Below, piece by piece: positions 53,624 through 64,000 of a stretch of DNA of 64,000 bases. The stretch spans positions 38,455,501 through 38,519,500 of the forward strand of contig CM065804.1 in assembly GCA_033398695.1 (NCBI GenBank). Reading direction: 5' to 3'. The DNA is from Orobanche coerulescens (lineage: Eukaryota > Streptophyta > Magnoliopsida > Lamiales > Orobanchaceae). The notes beneath the pieces were generated by a model. The model was not told where the DNA came from and searched no databases. It worked only from the letters and a program-made list of their open reading frames with translations. Numbering within the stretch: position 1 is the stretch's first letter; every line of letters begins with the position of its first letter. A program made the position numbers and the translations under genes.

Positions 53624-56453
53624 TGTAATACCCGCAATTTCGGATTTCGGTGATTTTCTTTTTTTTTTCGGCGGGAGTCCATTTTGATGACTCGCTCATG
53701 ACCGTATCGTCATTCTGAGAATGATTAATTCTGCACTTTTTGTCATCCGAGTTCGTTTCGGTATCTTTTTGTTGAGTTCCGTGTTCTTAAGCGGCTTTTC
53801 CACACTTGAGTTCGATTCGTGCGAATCTCATCCGAAACTGTTGTTTCGGGTTTCTCGTAAGTTCATTTAATGTTATTATTCATGTTGCGAGCTTTGGTTT
53901 GGTGTTTCGATCGTGTATCGTGTATTTCGGACGTTTTGGGCCGTTTTCGTAATTTCCCAAAGTTTTGGGGTGTTTGCCTTCGTATCGTCCTTTCAACCTT
54001 CGGGTTGTCGGAACCATGTGTTTGTTTAGTGCTTCACTCGTGTTTTGAATGTTATACTATTCATCGTGTTCGTTCCGTACGTTTTCGGGAATTCTAGTCG
54101 TCGAGTCATGGCGGCTAGGCACGGGCCGGCCACGTGCGGAAGGGACCGGCCAGGTGCGCACGAGCTGCGCGCACGATCCGGTGCTTGTGCGTCCCTGACT
54201 GCATACGCACGAGCGAGTGCTCGTTCCCAATGCTCATGTGTCCCGGAAGATTGTTGACAGTGGGCGCGCACGACCCGGCGCACGACTGGCCGCTCCTGCA
54301 TGCCTGCTCGTGCGTCGCTGGGCAGTATATATATGGTCGGGCAGGCTACTTCTTCACCCGTTTTTCATTTCGTTCTTATCCTTCCGCGGCTGGAAGCTTG
54401 GAGAGGTCGAAGGCATGTTGTCAGACGGTGAATCCACGAAGTTCTTGAGTTTCTAACATCAATCAATCATCCCATAACCTCCTCCGATCTACCGAATCAA
54501 GGTTAGATTTCTTAAAAATCTAGTTTTGGGGAATTTGGGTGTTTTGGTTGTTTTCATCCATTTAATCCGATTTAACTTAGGATTGTGATTGATTGATGAT
54601 TATTTAGATGTATTATATCATTTTCCTTGTTATTCCATGGTTGGATCGTATCGATTCGTTGTTTTGGTCGAGTTCTTGATTGACGCCTTGAAGGTGTCCG
54701 GTAGAATGTCATAGAGGGGTTTTTGGACGTTCTACGATTATTCTTCCTCGTATGATCGTTGATTTATTAATTATATGTTGTTAGGGTCCAGTTTCTTGCG
54801 AATAAACCGAGTTGAACCCTTCCGTTCGTTGTCGTCTTCCTTTTCTATAGCATCGGACGTTTCTAAGCTTTCCGGTTGAGCCGTGTTCGTCGGGATACTT
54901 GCGTGCCGATTTTGAGGCAAGTACCTTGTCCATACTTTTCTTGTTTTATGGATACGATAATTAGTGATCGTCTAAATGTGGTTGTTTGGTCGTTTGAATT
55001 GAACTTTCAAAAGATTCGGTTTAGCCTTGTTAAAGGCTTGTTTTCAAAACGCTTGTGTTTTGTGAATGGTGTGGTTTGTGAATGGTTATGTGATTCTATG
55101 GATATGTTTGGTGTTTATGTTGCACTTGGTATTGCGTGTGGACGTATATTATCTCATTTTGGTACGTTGTGATTTGACAATGGTGTCGTGCTTTGTGTTT
55201 GTTGCATTTGGGTGAATTGCTTGGATATCCTTGGTGTGACATGTTGATTGTGTGATTTGTGAATATATTTCGCTCACCTCGGGAGGGTCCGACGGAGCCA
55301 CGGATGGAATCCAATGGTACTCGCCCTGGATTCACGAGTGGTGTGTATGTTTTGTGAATGTATTTTGCTCACCTCGGGAGGGTTCGACGGGGCCACAGAG
55401 GGAATCCAATGGTAATGGCTCTTGATTCACGAGTAAAACTTCACGAGTGGTGTGTATGTTTTGTGAATGTATTTTTCTCACCTCGGGAGGGTTCGACGGG
55501 TCCACGTAGGGAATCTAATGGTAATCGCCCTGGATTCACGAGTAAAACTTCAGGAGTTGGTGTATATGATTTCGAAAACGCATTCTGCTCACCTTGGGAG
55601 GGTCCGACGGGGCCACGAAGGGAATCCAATGGTATAGCCCTGGATTCACGAGTTGGTGTTGTATTTTTGTGACCAAGATTTGCGTATTTTGGGCGATTAT
55701 ATTGTACTAATTTTATGTCCGTCGAGAACACGTGACGTGGGTTTTAACCCTGTGAATTGTTGTTGGTTTTCTATTTGCGAAAACAAAACCTTTGGGCTGT
55801 GACCCTGTTGATTTTTGGTAGAGGAGGATTTGATAATCCTAAGTTGTTTTCTATTAAAACTCTCGACGGCTTATCAAACCATCTTGTAAATTGTTTTCTC
55901 CTGGATTGTGATCTTTTGGTTTTGGAACGTTTTACCCAAACTCTTGCCTCGGGAAGTATTTTTTGTTACGTTTGGATCTTTGAGGATTCCTGATTATTAT
56001 TGTCCTTGGAACTTGTATTGTATGGCTCATATTTGCACTTTGTTCTTGCACTAGCAAAACAGTGGAGTTTTGCTAACCCCCGAGTATTCGGGGGGTGGAT
56101 GTCTGTTTTTTGCATTCAGGTTTTGGGAGCATAACACAGGGTCGGCACGAAGGATGATGAAAGATGAAAGATACTAATCACACGAGGATCCGTATGATGT
56201 CATTGATTTAGTTGTATTTTATTTCCGCTGCAGTATTCTTTTCCGTTGTACGGGAGTGTGTTGTATTCGACCCCTGCGTGGGCATGTAATGTGTTTGAGT
56301 TTTAAGTATTTATTGAAAGACCAAATCGGTCTACTGAGTCATTTTAGCCTTAAAAGCATTGTTGAGATGTTCTATGTTGTTTACCAGCCTGGTAAATCCT
56401 TGAGGAAAGGGTCTACGGCGTGTAATTTCCCTGAGTGGATTGGGGGTGTTACA
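53624..56453 (+). mobile_element. 5' LTR of element F
   Basis: A complete 2830-bp LTR, TGTAATACCC to GGGGGTGTTACA. U3 carries GC-rich words (ggccggccacgtgcg, gtgcgcac, gcgcgcac, 54110-54320) instead of TAGCGYRCGCTA. TATA is tatatatat at 54326-54334. Four leader modules start near 55272, 55367, 55477 and 55587. The hairpin is CCCCCGA-GTAT-TCGGGGG (56077-56094). It inserted at gctaa of LTR G; the right target duplication is lost with the 3' end of F. Confidence 0.88.
55272..55660 (+). repeat. Four tandem leader modules in LTR F
   Basis: Units with periods of about 95, 110 and 110 bp each contain ctcacctcgggagggtycga, ggggccacg and gaatccaatgg, then ttcacgagt. Confidence 0.9.
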
Positions 56454-56457
56454 TAAA

Positions 56458-56469
56458 TGGTATCGGAGC
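56458..56469 (+). other. Primer binding site of element F
   Basis: tggtatcggagc, 4 bases after the LTR, differs by one base from the initiator tRNA-Met complement seen in A and E. Confidence 0.8.
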
Positions 56470-59106
56470 TTAGGTTGTGGAAACCTAGGCTGTCGGGTCA
56501 GTGGTGTCTGTTGAGTTTTTGTCTCGTCGGATTTTGTCTGACTAAGTCGTGTTGCGACGCGTCGTTTGAGTTTGTTGGTCGTGATTAGTATCGTGGGGCG
56601 ATCATCATCTTTGTGCGACCTGTGGATGTAAGTCTCCCTTCTTTGTGTTTGTGCCTCGTCTGATGCGAGTTACAGGTATGATTATGAGTTAATTGACGGA
56701 ATCCTCTTATGGATTTTGATTTCGTGATACGTGATTATTTGACTCTCATATTTCGTTCATGTGAGGAGTAGTGTTGCTGGATTGTGCATGTTGGACTGTA
56801 TTTCTTTTATCCGCTGCGTGAGTTCTTTTGTAATGGCTTTCGGTATTTTACCGACTGAGTTTTATTTCGAAAACCAATTCCCTTAACCCAGTTTTTGGCA
56901 TTATGGCCTTGATCGTTTTGGCGAAATTCTTATGACGGTATTTAGTATTTTGTAAATGACGGTATTATCGGCCTTTTTGGCATTTTTGTAAATGGTTTTT
57001 AGCTTGGTGGGTTCCGGCGCGGGACCTACTGCGCTATAATGTTCCGTGTAATTACCTGAAATTTTTGGGCATTCTAGCCCATTGAATTATCTTTGAAAAC
57101 CTTGAGTATCTTAGAAAATAAATTTTGAGACGTACTTTTAAGATGAATTATTTTCTCGTGGTACATCCAAGGTGCCACAATATGTTTCAAAATTCTTCTA
57201 CCCCGAGGACCAAAATGTTTTGAGATATTTTCAATGTTGTAGAAACACTTTTACTTAGACCCGAGGGTCGAATATTTATGAAAGTTTTTCACTAAAACAA
57301 AAGTGTCCTCGTTTTTGTTCAAACGCAAGGTGGTCTTCAAAGTCTCGATAATGGTGTTTGTACTACTTTTTGTAAGATGATACTCAAAATCTACCGGTGT
57401 TTCCAAATTGTTTTCAAAAAGGTGGTTTTCATTTTTAAAACCTATCATTCCTGTTTGCGGACCGGAAATGCATGTATGATTTTCGAACTTTCGTTATGGT
57501 GTTAACCCCGAATTGTGATTGAATTGGTGGTGTGAGCGCTGAGTCGTTCGCCACGCAATTGTTGTGTAGCCCTCGGTGAGAGGTGTGATGTTGACCTTTA
57601 ACGTTGTCATTTCGTGGTGATTTGCGTGCTATCGCACCCGTGTGAGCGGTTAGGACTCGAGTTTGTATGATTGTGTACATACGTGGTTGTTACGTGATGT
57701 TTAGTAATTATATGCTGGTTATCATTCCGGCTGTTGTAATCGTCGAACGATGCCGTGGTTGTTGTGATTTTAATATGTGTTGATATGTTATGCCAAGTTG
57801 GCATCTCCGGTTTGTTGTTTTGTGATGTTATGTTCCATTGTATCTAACATTTGTATATTCGGTATGCTGAGCCGAGGTGTTTCAACCGTGGTGTGCCGGG
57901 GGCATGCACGTACCAATTGTCCTTCTCGTCAGTAACGCATTTCAAGTGCGGACTTGAGGGACACATAATTCAGTTTTGTGAATTGGCTACTAAGACTTTC
58001 GGAGTTCGCGCTTCAGCAAAGATATCAGGATCAGCTCTGAGAGGCCCATGGGAGATTTTTCTGTCGGTTGCTTTTTGTGTTGTTACCTTGTTTCCGTTGT
58101 TGTGAGTTGCGGGGACGACATTTATTTTATAAGAGGTCGAATGTAATACCCGTATTGTTTTTGGACTTCTGCATTTCCTCTTTCTCAGGTCTATCGACTC
58201 GCTCGTGTTCGTTGATACTTTCTGAACTTGTTCTGTATTTCGGTTTCATCGTTCGAATGAGTCGTGATCTTGTTTTGGGCCGATCTGGTTACCGTTGTAA
58301 CTTTTCCGAGTTCGGTTCGATTCTTGTGAACCTTGATCGGAAGTAACATCTTTTGGTTCTACTAATTCTTTTATTCGAAGTGGATCGGATTAGGAACTTC
58401 TGTGTTTTCGACTCTGGCGACTCGTTTATGCTCGTTAACATTTTCTGAGCTTTCCCTGTCCCTTGCTTTTGTTGATCGAACGAGGGTGGTATTGTTTCGG
58501 AATTACTCGATTGTCGTTGTGACTTTTCAAGTGCTATTCCCTTTCCTGTGGATTTTATGTGAGTGCACATCTTGTTGTTTTCACCGGATCATATTTTGTC
58601 TCGATTCGAGATGTGAACCTCGGAGTTGTCGGTTGAACCTTATTGTTCTTCGTGATCCGAACATGATTGTTCGATTTTTGTTGTCTCGATCGTTGTGGTT
58701 CGATCATTGATTGTTCAGTTTTTGTTGACCCCGTTTCGTGATTGTTGAGCGTTCAGACTCCTTCCGAATTTCCTTATGTTCGGAAAATTAGTATCGTTTT
58801 CGATCTTCCAACCCTTGGGTGGTGGAATTCCGTATTTGTTCAGTGATTGGCTCGCGTGTTGATTGATGTACCGTTAGGTTGGTCAATCGTGTTGATTTTC
58901 GTTCGTTGTGTTTTGCGATTGTTCGGATAATCGAATTGAATGTATTATCTGTTTGATGACGCTTGTCACTTGTTGGTTTTATTATGTCTCTATCGGTGGC
59001 GTTGTGTTGGTCGTCTTGGAGCATGTGTGTGCACGGTATATTCCTTTGCGTTGTTTGTAAAGTTTCGCCGTTGGGCGTTAGTTACGCATTCTTGTGTATC
59101 TTGTTG
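56470..59106 (+). mobile_element. Interior of element F (non-autonomous, 3' part missing)
   Basis: From the PBS onward there is no long reading frame. A block near 57050-57480 and the rest match element G. At 58142 a TGTAATACCC follows ggggacgaca and aagaggtcga, as at 50170 in G. Similarity to G ends near 59106, before the polypurine tract and 3' LTR, so the element is truncated. Confidence 0.75.
57851..58060 (+). pseudogene. Relic gag zinc-knuckle segment in element F
   Basis: AEPRCFNRGVPGACT (decayed first knuckle), then HFKCGLEGHIIQFCEL and ISGSALRG. Clearly homologous to the segment at 49897 in element G, with different substitutions. Confidence 0.65.
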
Positions 59107-60371
59107 TTACCCAAAATATTATCCGGAGATGATATTGCTGGAATGGTCGAGTAACAAACAAATGCGAGAACACTTCCGTGGGAAAGTAAATAACACAAGA
59201 TTTGCCGGGGTTGTTAGTCCCGGGCTTGAATGCTCTCGCGAGATGTTATTAATACCAATACTTTGGAGTACACATATTAATGTTAGAATACTATTACAAT
59301 GAGTGTAATGATTCTAGTTATCTTAGCTATTGAGCGTGAAGATTGCAGGAAGAACCAGATATGAAGCTCTGTGAGTTCTTGTTTTTTGGTGTACTGTGCT
59401 TGTGGATGAATTTCACTGTATGTGTGTATGTCTCTGTGAATGAAGTTCACCGTTCAGTAAGTCTGCCCTCCTCAGGCCACTGTTTTAGGCCTTATATTTA
59501 TAGGAGTAGAGGTTGATAGGTCCTCCCCGGCGATCGCGGGCGACCGTCGTTTTCTATGTTAGAATAAGGTGGGCGATCGTCTCATCACGTGGGACTGTTT
59601 CCTTAAAGTCCGCGGCTGCAGCTGGCTGCCAGATGCACGAGCCAATGAGAAGTCCGCACGCGTCCTGATTCGCTGTCTCGGGAGGGCCCACTTTGTACCT
59701 TTCGGCGGGCCTGTCGGTAGGTGAGAAGGCGGTGACAGGCTGGGGTCAAAAGGCCTTATCTTGTGGCGCCTTTTGCGGATCTGCACGTGGTTCTTCGTCC
59801 GAGATTCGGTCTTCGAAGACTCTGATGGGTGTAGGATTCATATGTGGTACGGGACGATCGTCTATAGTCGGACATAATAGGTGATCGCCATATGCCAATA
59901 GACGGTCGCCTTGGTCGTCGATCGCTAGACGCTTGCCCAGCACCTGTCTTCTTTGGCTGGCTCCTGACCATTATGCCGATCGCCATCGCCGCACAACAAT
60001 TTCCCCCCAGCTCGCTTCGATATTGAAAACGTGGGGTGAGGTGGCACTGTTGGCGATCGCCTGCTTTAGACGATTGACTCATCTGTTTATGACAAGGACG
60101 ATCGTCACCTGGACGAACTGATTTCGAATACGGACGATCTCCTTATGCGCTGGAAATAGCGGGAAGTGGAGGCGGGCTCTCGAAACGTCGCAGGGACACG
60201 CGTCGCACTCCCGTTGGGGGAGTCCGACGGTTTTGTCAGACCTGTCGCCTGGCGTGCCCCCGAAACGACGCGTACGTGGGTTTCGAGGGCTGTATTTAAT
60301 GTGTCCCCCCTGACGGTTGTATTTCAGCCCCTGGGATTCCGCCTATTTGCACAGAGGTCCCTGCTCTCGCC
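59107..60371. promoter_or_regulatory. Upstream region with GRCGATCGYC palindromes
   Basis: The left part (59107-59530) has no identified feature. From 59531 to about 60140 there are at least eight words of the CGATCG type: gacgatcgtc (59853-59862, 60097-60106), ggcgatcgcc (60052-60061), gccgatcgcc, gtcgatcgct and others. They lead toward the TATA box at 60372. No LTR terminus was recognised, so whether this is U3 of an LTR element or an ordinary promoter is open. Confidence 0.5.
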
Positions 60372-60380
60372 TATAAAAAG
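60372..60380 (+). promoter_or_regulatory. TATA box upstream of the PF04195-like gene
   Basis: tataaaaag lies about 150 bp before the ATG at 60523, in a GC-rich setting. Confidence 0.65.
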
Positions 60381-60522
60381 GGCTAGGGCCACTTCAGTTC
60401 AACTCTTTATGCGCCCTTGCTTTTTAGACGATACTTTGCCGAATTTCTTTGAAGATTATTGTGCTGACCGACTTTCCTTCTAGGTAAGAGCAAAAATTTT
60501 CTCCCCCTTTACTCTTCGAAAC

Positions 60523-63184
60523 ATGTCTGGAGGAGGATCCAAAGTTTATGAGGCCGACATCTCTTCTGCCGCCGCGACATCGCCTGCCCGGGAAGAAACC
60601 TCTGCGGTTCTTCACATGGATACAGCCGTCGAGGCCATCCGTGTGGGAATCGCACCTGCGGAGATTGAAGAGCTCTTCAACGAGGCCGACACGGCGAGAT
60701 TGGCGGCGGCGGCAGGGCAGAAGGGCTCGTCGGTGGATGACGATGAAGCAGTGAGGCTGTACTGGGAGCAGAACAGCGTGTTCGGCCCTGCCTTTTTGGA
60801 TTTTGCTAAGCTCATGGAGAGGATTTCCGGACCTTGTCCCGAGTTGAACTTCGAAGCATATTCTGCCGCCCACCCCTATGAGCTCGTGAAGCGGACGGCG
60901 TTTCGGGCCGCGGACCGCTCCCCGTGGACCCTCGGACAGATCCGGAGTTCGGCGACCCGGAAAGACTTGAGTCGCTGGAGGGCGAAATTCAATATCCCTT
61001 CTGACGTCTCGTTGCATGTGCCCTCAGAGAACGAACGTGCCAACCAACCTCCCGAGGGTTTGGTCGCCGTCAACGAGATGACCCTGGAGGCCGGTTTGCG
61101 GTTCCCCTTGCCGTTCACCGTGTCCTATCTGCTATCCGCCTGGAATGTGGCGCCGCTCCAGTTGACGCCGAATGCCTGGCTACAGATTATTAGAACCCTG
61201 ACACTTTTTGGCGGTCACCGGTTGTTCCGTCTACCTTCTGCGCTGAAAATGAACTACCTCTTCAAGCTGATTGCGCAGAAGGGGTCGATCGGCGGCTACC
61301 ATATTCAGGGTCGCATGGGTAGGGTGGTCCTTGGGGTGCCGAACAAAGTTCGGGGCGACCTGGAAAAATGGTGCTGGGTCGGCGGAGCGTGGAGGTCGGC
61401 GTCGAGTGATAAGCCAGAGGAAGAGTTGGAGATCCCCACCAGTTTTCGGGAGAGGAATCCGAGCAAGGATTTTAACTCTCCCTTTGATCGGATATATCTT
61501 GGACTGATCTAATTTGGTTTCCTTTTTGCAGGCTCCCTCGTTCTAGTGATCGGTGACCTTCCTTTCGACTTTTTGATCGTCTAGGAGCGAATTCACGGTC
61601 TGCCGGACTCCTACATCGACGTTTGCACAGTCAACCATGAACTTCATCGGTTGGGAGCTCGATTGTTTCGCTTCCCTCGCCACCTGAAGGTTCCAGGTAT
61701 AAATTTTTACTTCCTCTTTCCTGTATGATGATCGTCTGATTGAAGTAGATGTCTAACTTGGCCGAATTTCTTCTTTGACAGAGATCCATTTTCCCCGATA
61801 CTCTAAGCCTCCGAGAGAGATCTCCATGTCGAACCCCGGTCTCTTGGGTCGTCTCCACCAGGGAAAGAAGACGGGTCGTGGACGTCTCATCCTGTCCCCG
61901 AGGTGAGACCTATTAAGGTGCCGGTCGTCGAACCGGAAACTCGGGAGGTGGAACAGCTTCAGCGCAACCGCAAAAGGCGGAGACCGGAGGATCCCTTGCC
62001 GACTGCTAACGCGGAGGTATCCATTCTGGAGCCGCCGGTTTCCGCACCACCTATCTCTGCTGTCCCAATGGCGGAGGGGTCTAGGCCCTCAGCGGCTTTT
62101 CTGAAGACTGCGGCGATCGCCGAAGTCGAAACTCCAAGGGGCAAACCCTATTTCGGTCGCGACCCCGAGTTGGTCTCAAGGTAAGACTGGTTGGACCCTT
62201 CTGTGTTAGGCTATTTGTGTAGGATGTATACTAACTCCTTCGTTTCTTTTTGTTTGTGTTGCAGGGTCCGCCTCGCCGATCCGAACGTCTCGCCGATGGT
62301 GCTGGATTTCTTGGCGAGCAAATCCCTGCGCGAGTCTATTGACGTCCCTGCCTACGTCTCCTGGGCCATCACCTCTCTTCCCAAGGCTTGGATGACCGAC
62401 CTGGACGTGATTGCGCGTCGGCGGTCTAGTGATGATATGCAGGCGACCCTCGCCCTGACTCTCCAGGCGGCGACGATGGCCGCCCAAGCGGTTAAGGATT
62501 ATGAGGGGCGACCCTCTACTGCTCGCCTCCATCAAGATCTTGAGGCCGCTCGGAACCAGAATGCCGAGTTCACCAACCGGATCGTGGCCATGGAGAAAGA
62601 ATATATTGAGACGGCTAAACGGGCCAAACAAGACCTCGACCGGATGAAGCAAAAGCTTGGCCGGTCCCGGGAGGTGGCCGATCGGTTCCGTGACCAGATG
62701 ACGGATGCTCGTCGGTTGCACGCGGCCTCGCAGGAAGAGGTGACTGGGCTGAAGGCGACGGTGGACCGGCTCAACGGCGAGCCGGAGAAGACAAAGGGGG
62801 GAACTGGCCGCCAAGGTAGCCGAGCTTGCGGATGCGGATAAGACGACCGCGGGGCTGAAGGAGCAGTTAAAGGCGATCGAGACCGATCCCTACCTTAATA
62901 TGGAGTACGTCGGCGAGTTCGCCTACTATATGGCTTACGCCGACGCTATCCGTGCTGCCAAGAAGGTAGGGCTCGAGGTCGGCCCTAAGATGGAAACCTT
63001 CAGAGCCTATGTACTTGAGTATCCGCTGTAGCCGGACTTCTCCCTGCCGATCCTCGACCTCACCGACTTAGGGATTGATCTGAGATGGTATCCGTTTCCG
63101 AATAAACTTGTTTATCCTGAAGCCGGTGAGGAAGCGCACGCCGATCCACCAGCTGGAGGCGAAGGCCAGTCGGGGGCGGCCTAA
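60523..63184 (+). pseudogene. Gypsy-type transposon accessory protein (PF04195-like) with C-terminal coiled coil
   Basis: The first exon is a 329-codon open frame from ATG 60523. After an acidic N-terminus it shows AGLRFPLPFTVSYLL, LTPNAWLQIIRTL and GRMGRVVLGVPNK, the pattern of the 'putative gypsy type transposon' family (PF04195). Likely further exons are 61585-61696 (LPDSYIDVCTVNHELHRLG), 61782-62180 (RYSKPPREISMSNPG, then a basic/Pro stretch KRRRPEDPLP) and 62265 onward (RLADPNVSPMVLDFLASKS followed by a long coiled coil). Donor and acceptor at 62181/62264 are good. Problems: stop 61510-61512 with no obvious donor before it, a frame change near 61890, a frameshift at a G6 run near 62798, and TAG 63029-63031. 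The frame ends TAA 63182-63184. Such proteins accompany large Ty3/gypsy elements; the function is unknown. It could be a retroelement ORF or a decayed derivative. Confidence 0.6.
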
Positions 63185-63277
63185 GTGATGGTGGAGTTGT
63201 TTTGTTTTCCTTTGCTTGTAATTTTCTATTTTTCCTTGTATTGCTTTCGGGATTGTATGTACGAACTTTTAGAATGG

Positions 63278-63283
63278 AATAAA
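63278..63283 (+). terminator. Poly(A) signal
   Basis: aataaa lies 94 bp after the last stop codon of the PF04195-like gene, with a T-rich stretch upstream. Confidence 0.5.
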
Positions 63284-64000
63284 ATACTTCTTCGCATCTG
63301 ATTCTTCATATGTACGATCGTCTCTTATGAATGTTTGCATATGAATTTATACAAGTGTTTACACAATTGCACCTGATGCCTTGTTTGTATGATTGACTGT
63401 CTGAATGTTCCGCAACACTTCGACTTTGCATAATTGTCTGAGTAGATCTGAATGTACTTGTAAGTTTCTTGAATAAGACCGATCGTCATGTGTGTATTTG
63501 AACAAATTCGATCGTGTATGGTTCCTTCCTCCCCATCGAATGTAGGAATAGCTCGACTTTGCCCCTTGTTTTTGTTTACTTAGCGTAAGTAAGGGAAGGA
63601 AAATAATATGTTTGGTGGGCTATCCTTAGTTTGTTGGTTCTTTGGGGGGGGACGACTGTTTCGACTTTGAGGAATCGTGCACGGTCGCGGAGTCCGATGG
63701 ACCGACCTCCATAACTGTGTCTTTGTGTGCGAGGGACATTCCACCTATAGGTCTGTCTCGCGACTCACTTTATTGTTAGGGTCCTCCGTTAGGCTGCGTC
63801 TGCCTTGTATTTAAACGAAAGGCGAGCGGTCTTGGTCTGGAGGAGTCCTTGCACGGGGCGTCGTCAGTTTATTCGACTCCACGTCCGCGGCTTGTTAGCA
63901 CTTTTCTACCTCGGATCGCCATGTTAGATGGCGACCCTCGACGGTATACGTTGTGATGGGATAGGGACGTGTCGCCTTGTCCGGGTCCATCATGTTAGAT
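63284..64000. other. Unassigned 3' flank
   Basis: Scattered gatcgtc words (63316, 63481, 63509) echo those upstream of 60372. A G8 run occurs near 63645. No coding region, LTR terminus or RNA gene was recognised to the end of the window. Confidence 0.4.

Noticed and set aside
53870..55172. Small open frames within LTR F as host genes
   Set aside because: They fall in U3 and leader of an LTR bounded by TGTAATACCC and GTTACA and show no recognisable domain.
59693..60483. Several 60-110 codon frames upstream of 60523
   Set aside because: Overlapping frames on both strands in GC-rich DNA with palindromic words; no domain, and the TATA box at 60372 lies within them.

Overview
The window looks like pericentromeric or otherwise repeat-dense nuclear DNA of a flowering plant. 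Evidence: Ty3/gypsy chromovirus (Tekay/Del-like) polyproteins primed by initiator tRNA-Met, a RepHel Helitron gene, a CACTA (En/Spm) element with plant-type transposases, a Tourist-like MITE, plant-type introns, and no recognisable single-copy host gene, rRNA or tRNA gene. Nearly everything can be explained as transposable elements nested in each other. The species cannot be named from the sequence.

Layout. 1-5115: 3' half of a Tekay-like element (RT to integrase to C-terminal tail, then its 3' LTR), inserted in a Helitron gene. 5116-5899, 19516-22350 and 25156-25790 are three collinear pieces of that one Helitron RepHel gene. The pieces are separated by (i) 5900-19515, a Tekay-type LTR ('LTR B', 5-bp target duplication cgtgc) that itself contains a composite Tekay element ('A', 6709-18834), and (ii) 22351-25150, a solo LTR on the minus strand (target duplication cagaa/cataa). 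Composite A is two elements fused: A1 (5' LTR, gag, pol up to RT) joined inside RT to the last 282 bp of a second LTR, followed by A2 (second PBS, gag, full pol, 3' LTR). 25791-28414 holds a tRNA-like (SINE-like) stretch, an LTR-like fragment, one end of a degenerate CACTA element and a CA microsatellite. 28415-31085 is a truncated LTR (D).

31090-48827 is element E on the minus strand: two about 3.4-kb LTRs, PBS and polypurine tract, but only about 2.4 kb of non-coding interior (a LARD-like non-autonomous element). Its 3' LTR carries a complete CACTA element (32185-40444, TSD aat, transposase genes on the minus strand). Its 5' LTR carries a MITE (48437-48782, TSD taa). Each LTR serves as the empty site for the insertion in the other. 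49056-53623 (G) and 53624-59106 (F) are two more non-autonomous LTR elements whose interiors keep only decayed gag zinc knuckles. 59107-64000 is different, more GC-rich DNA with a multi-exon gene-like unit (60523-63184) encoding a putative gypsy-type transposon protein (PF04195-like) and a coiled coil, preceded by a TATA box and followed by a poly(A) signal.

The most interesting pattern is not one element but a shared LTR architecture. Several distinct LTR families here carry, upstream of TATA, dense arrays of a short family-specific palindrome (TAGCGYRCGCTA, GTGCCGCGGCAC, or ACGTAC-type words; GRCGATCGYC lies in front of the last gene). Some have a TATA box centred in an inverted repeat. The leaders hold 2-4 tandem modules built on GGTCCGACGGG. 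Further down is a C-run/G-run hairpin and, in some families, a GTACTCG(CG)AGTAC palindrome near the LTR end. These look like exchangeable regulatory cassettes.
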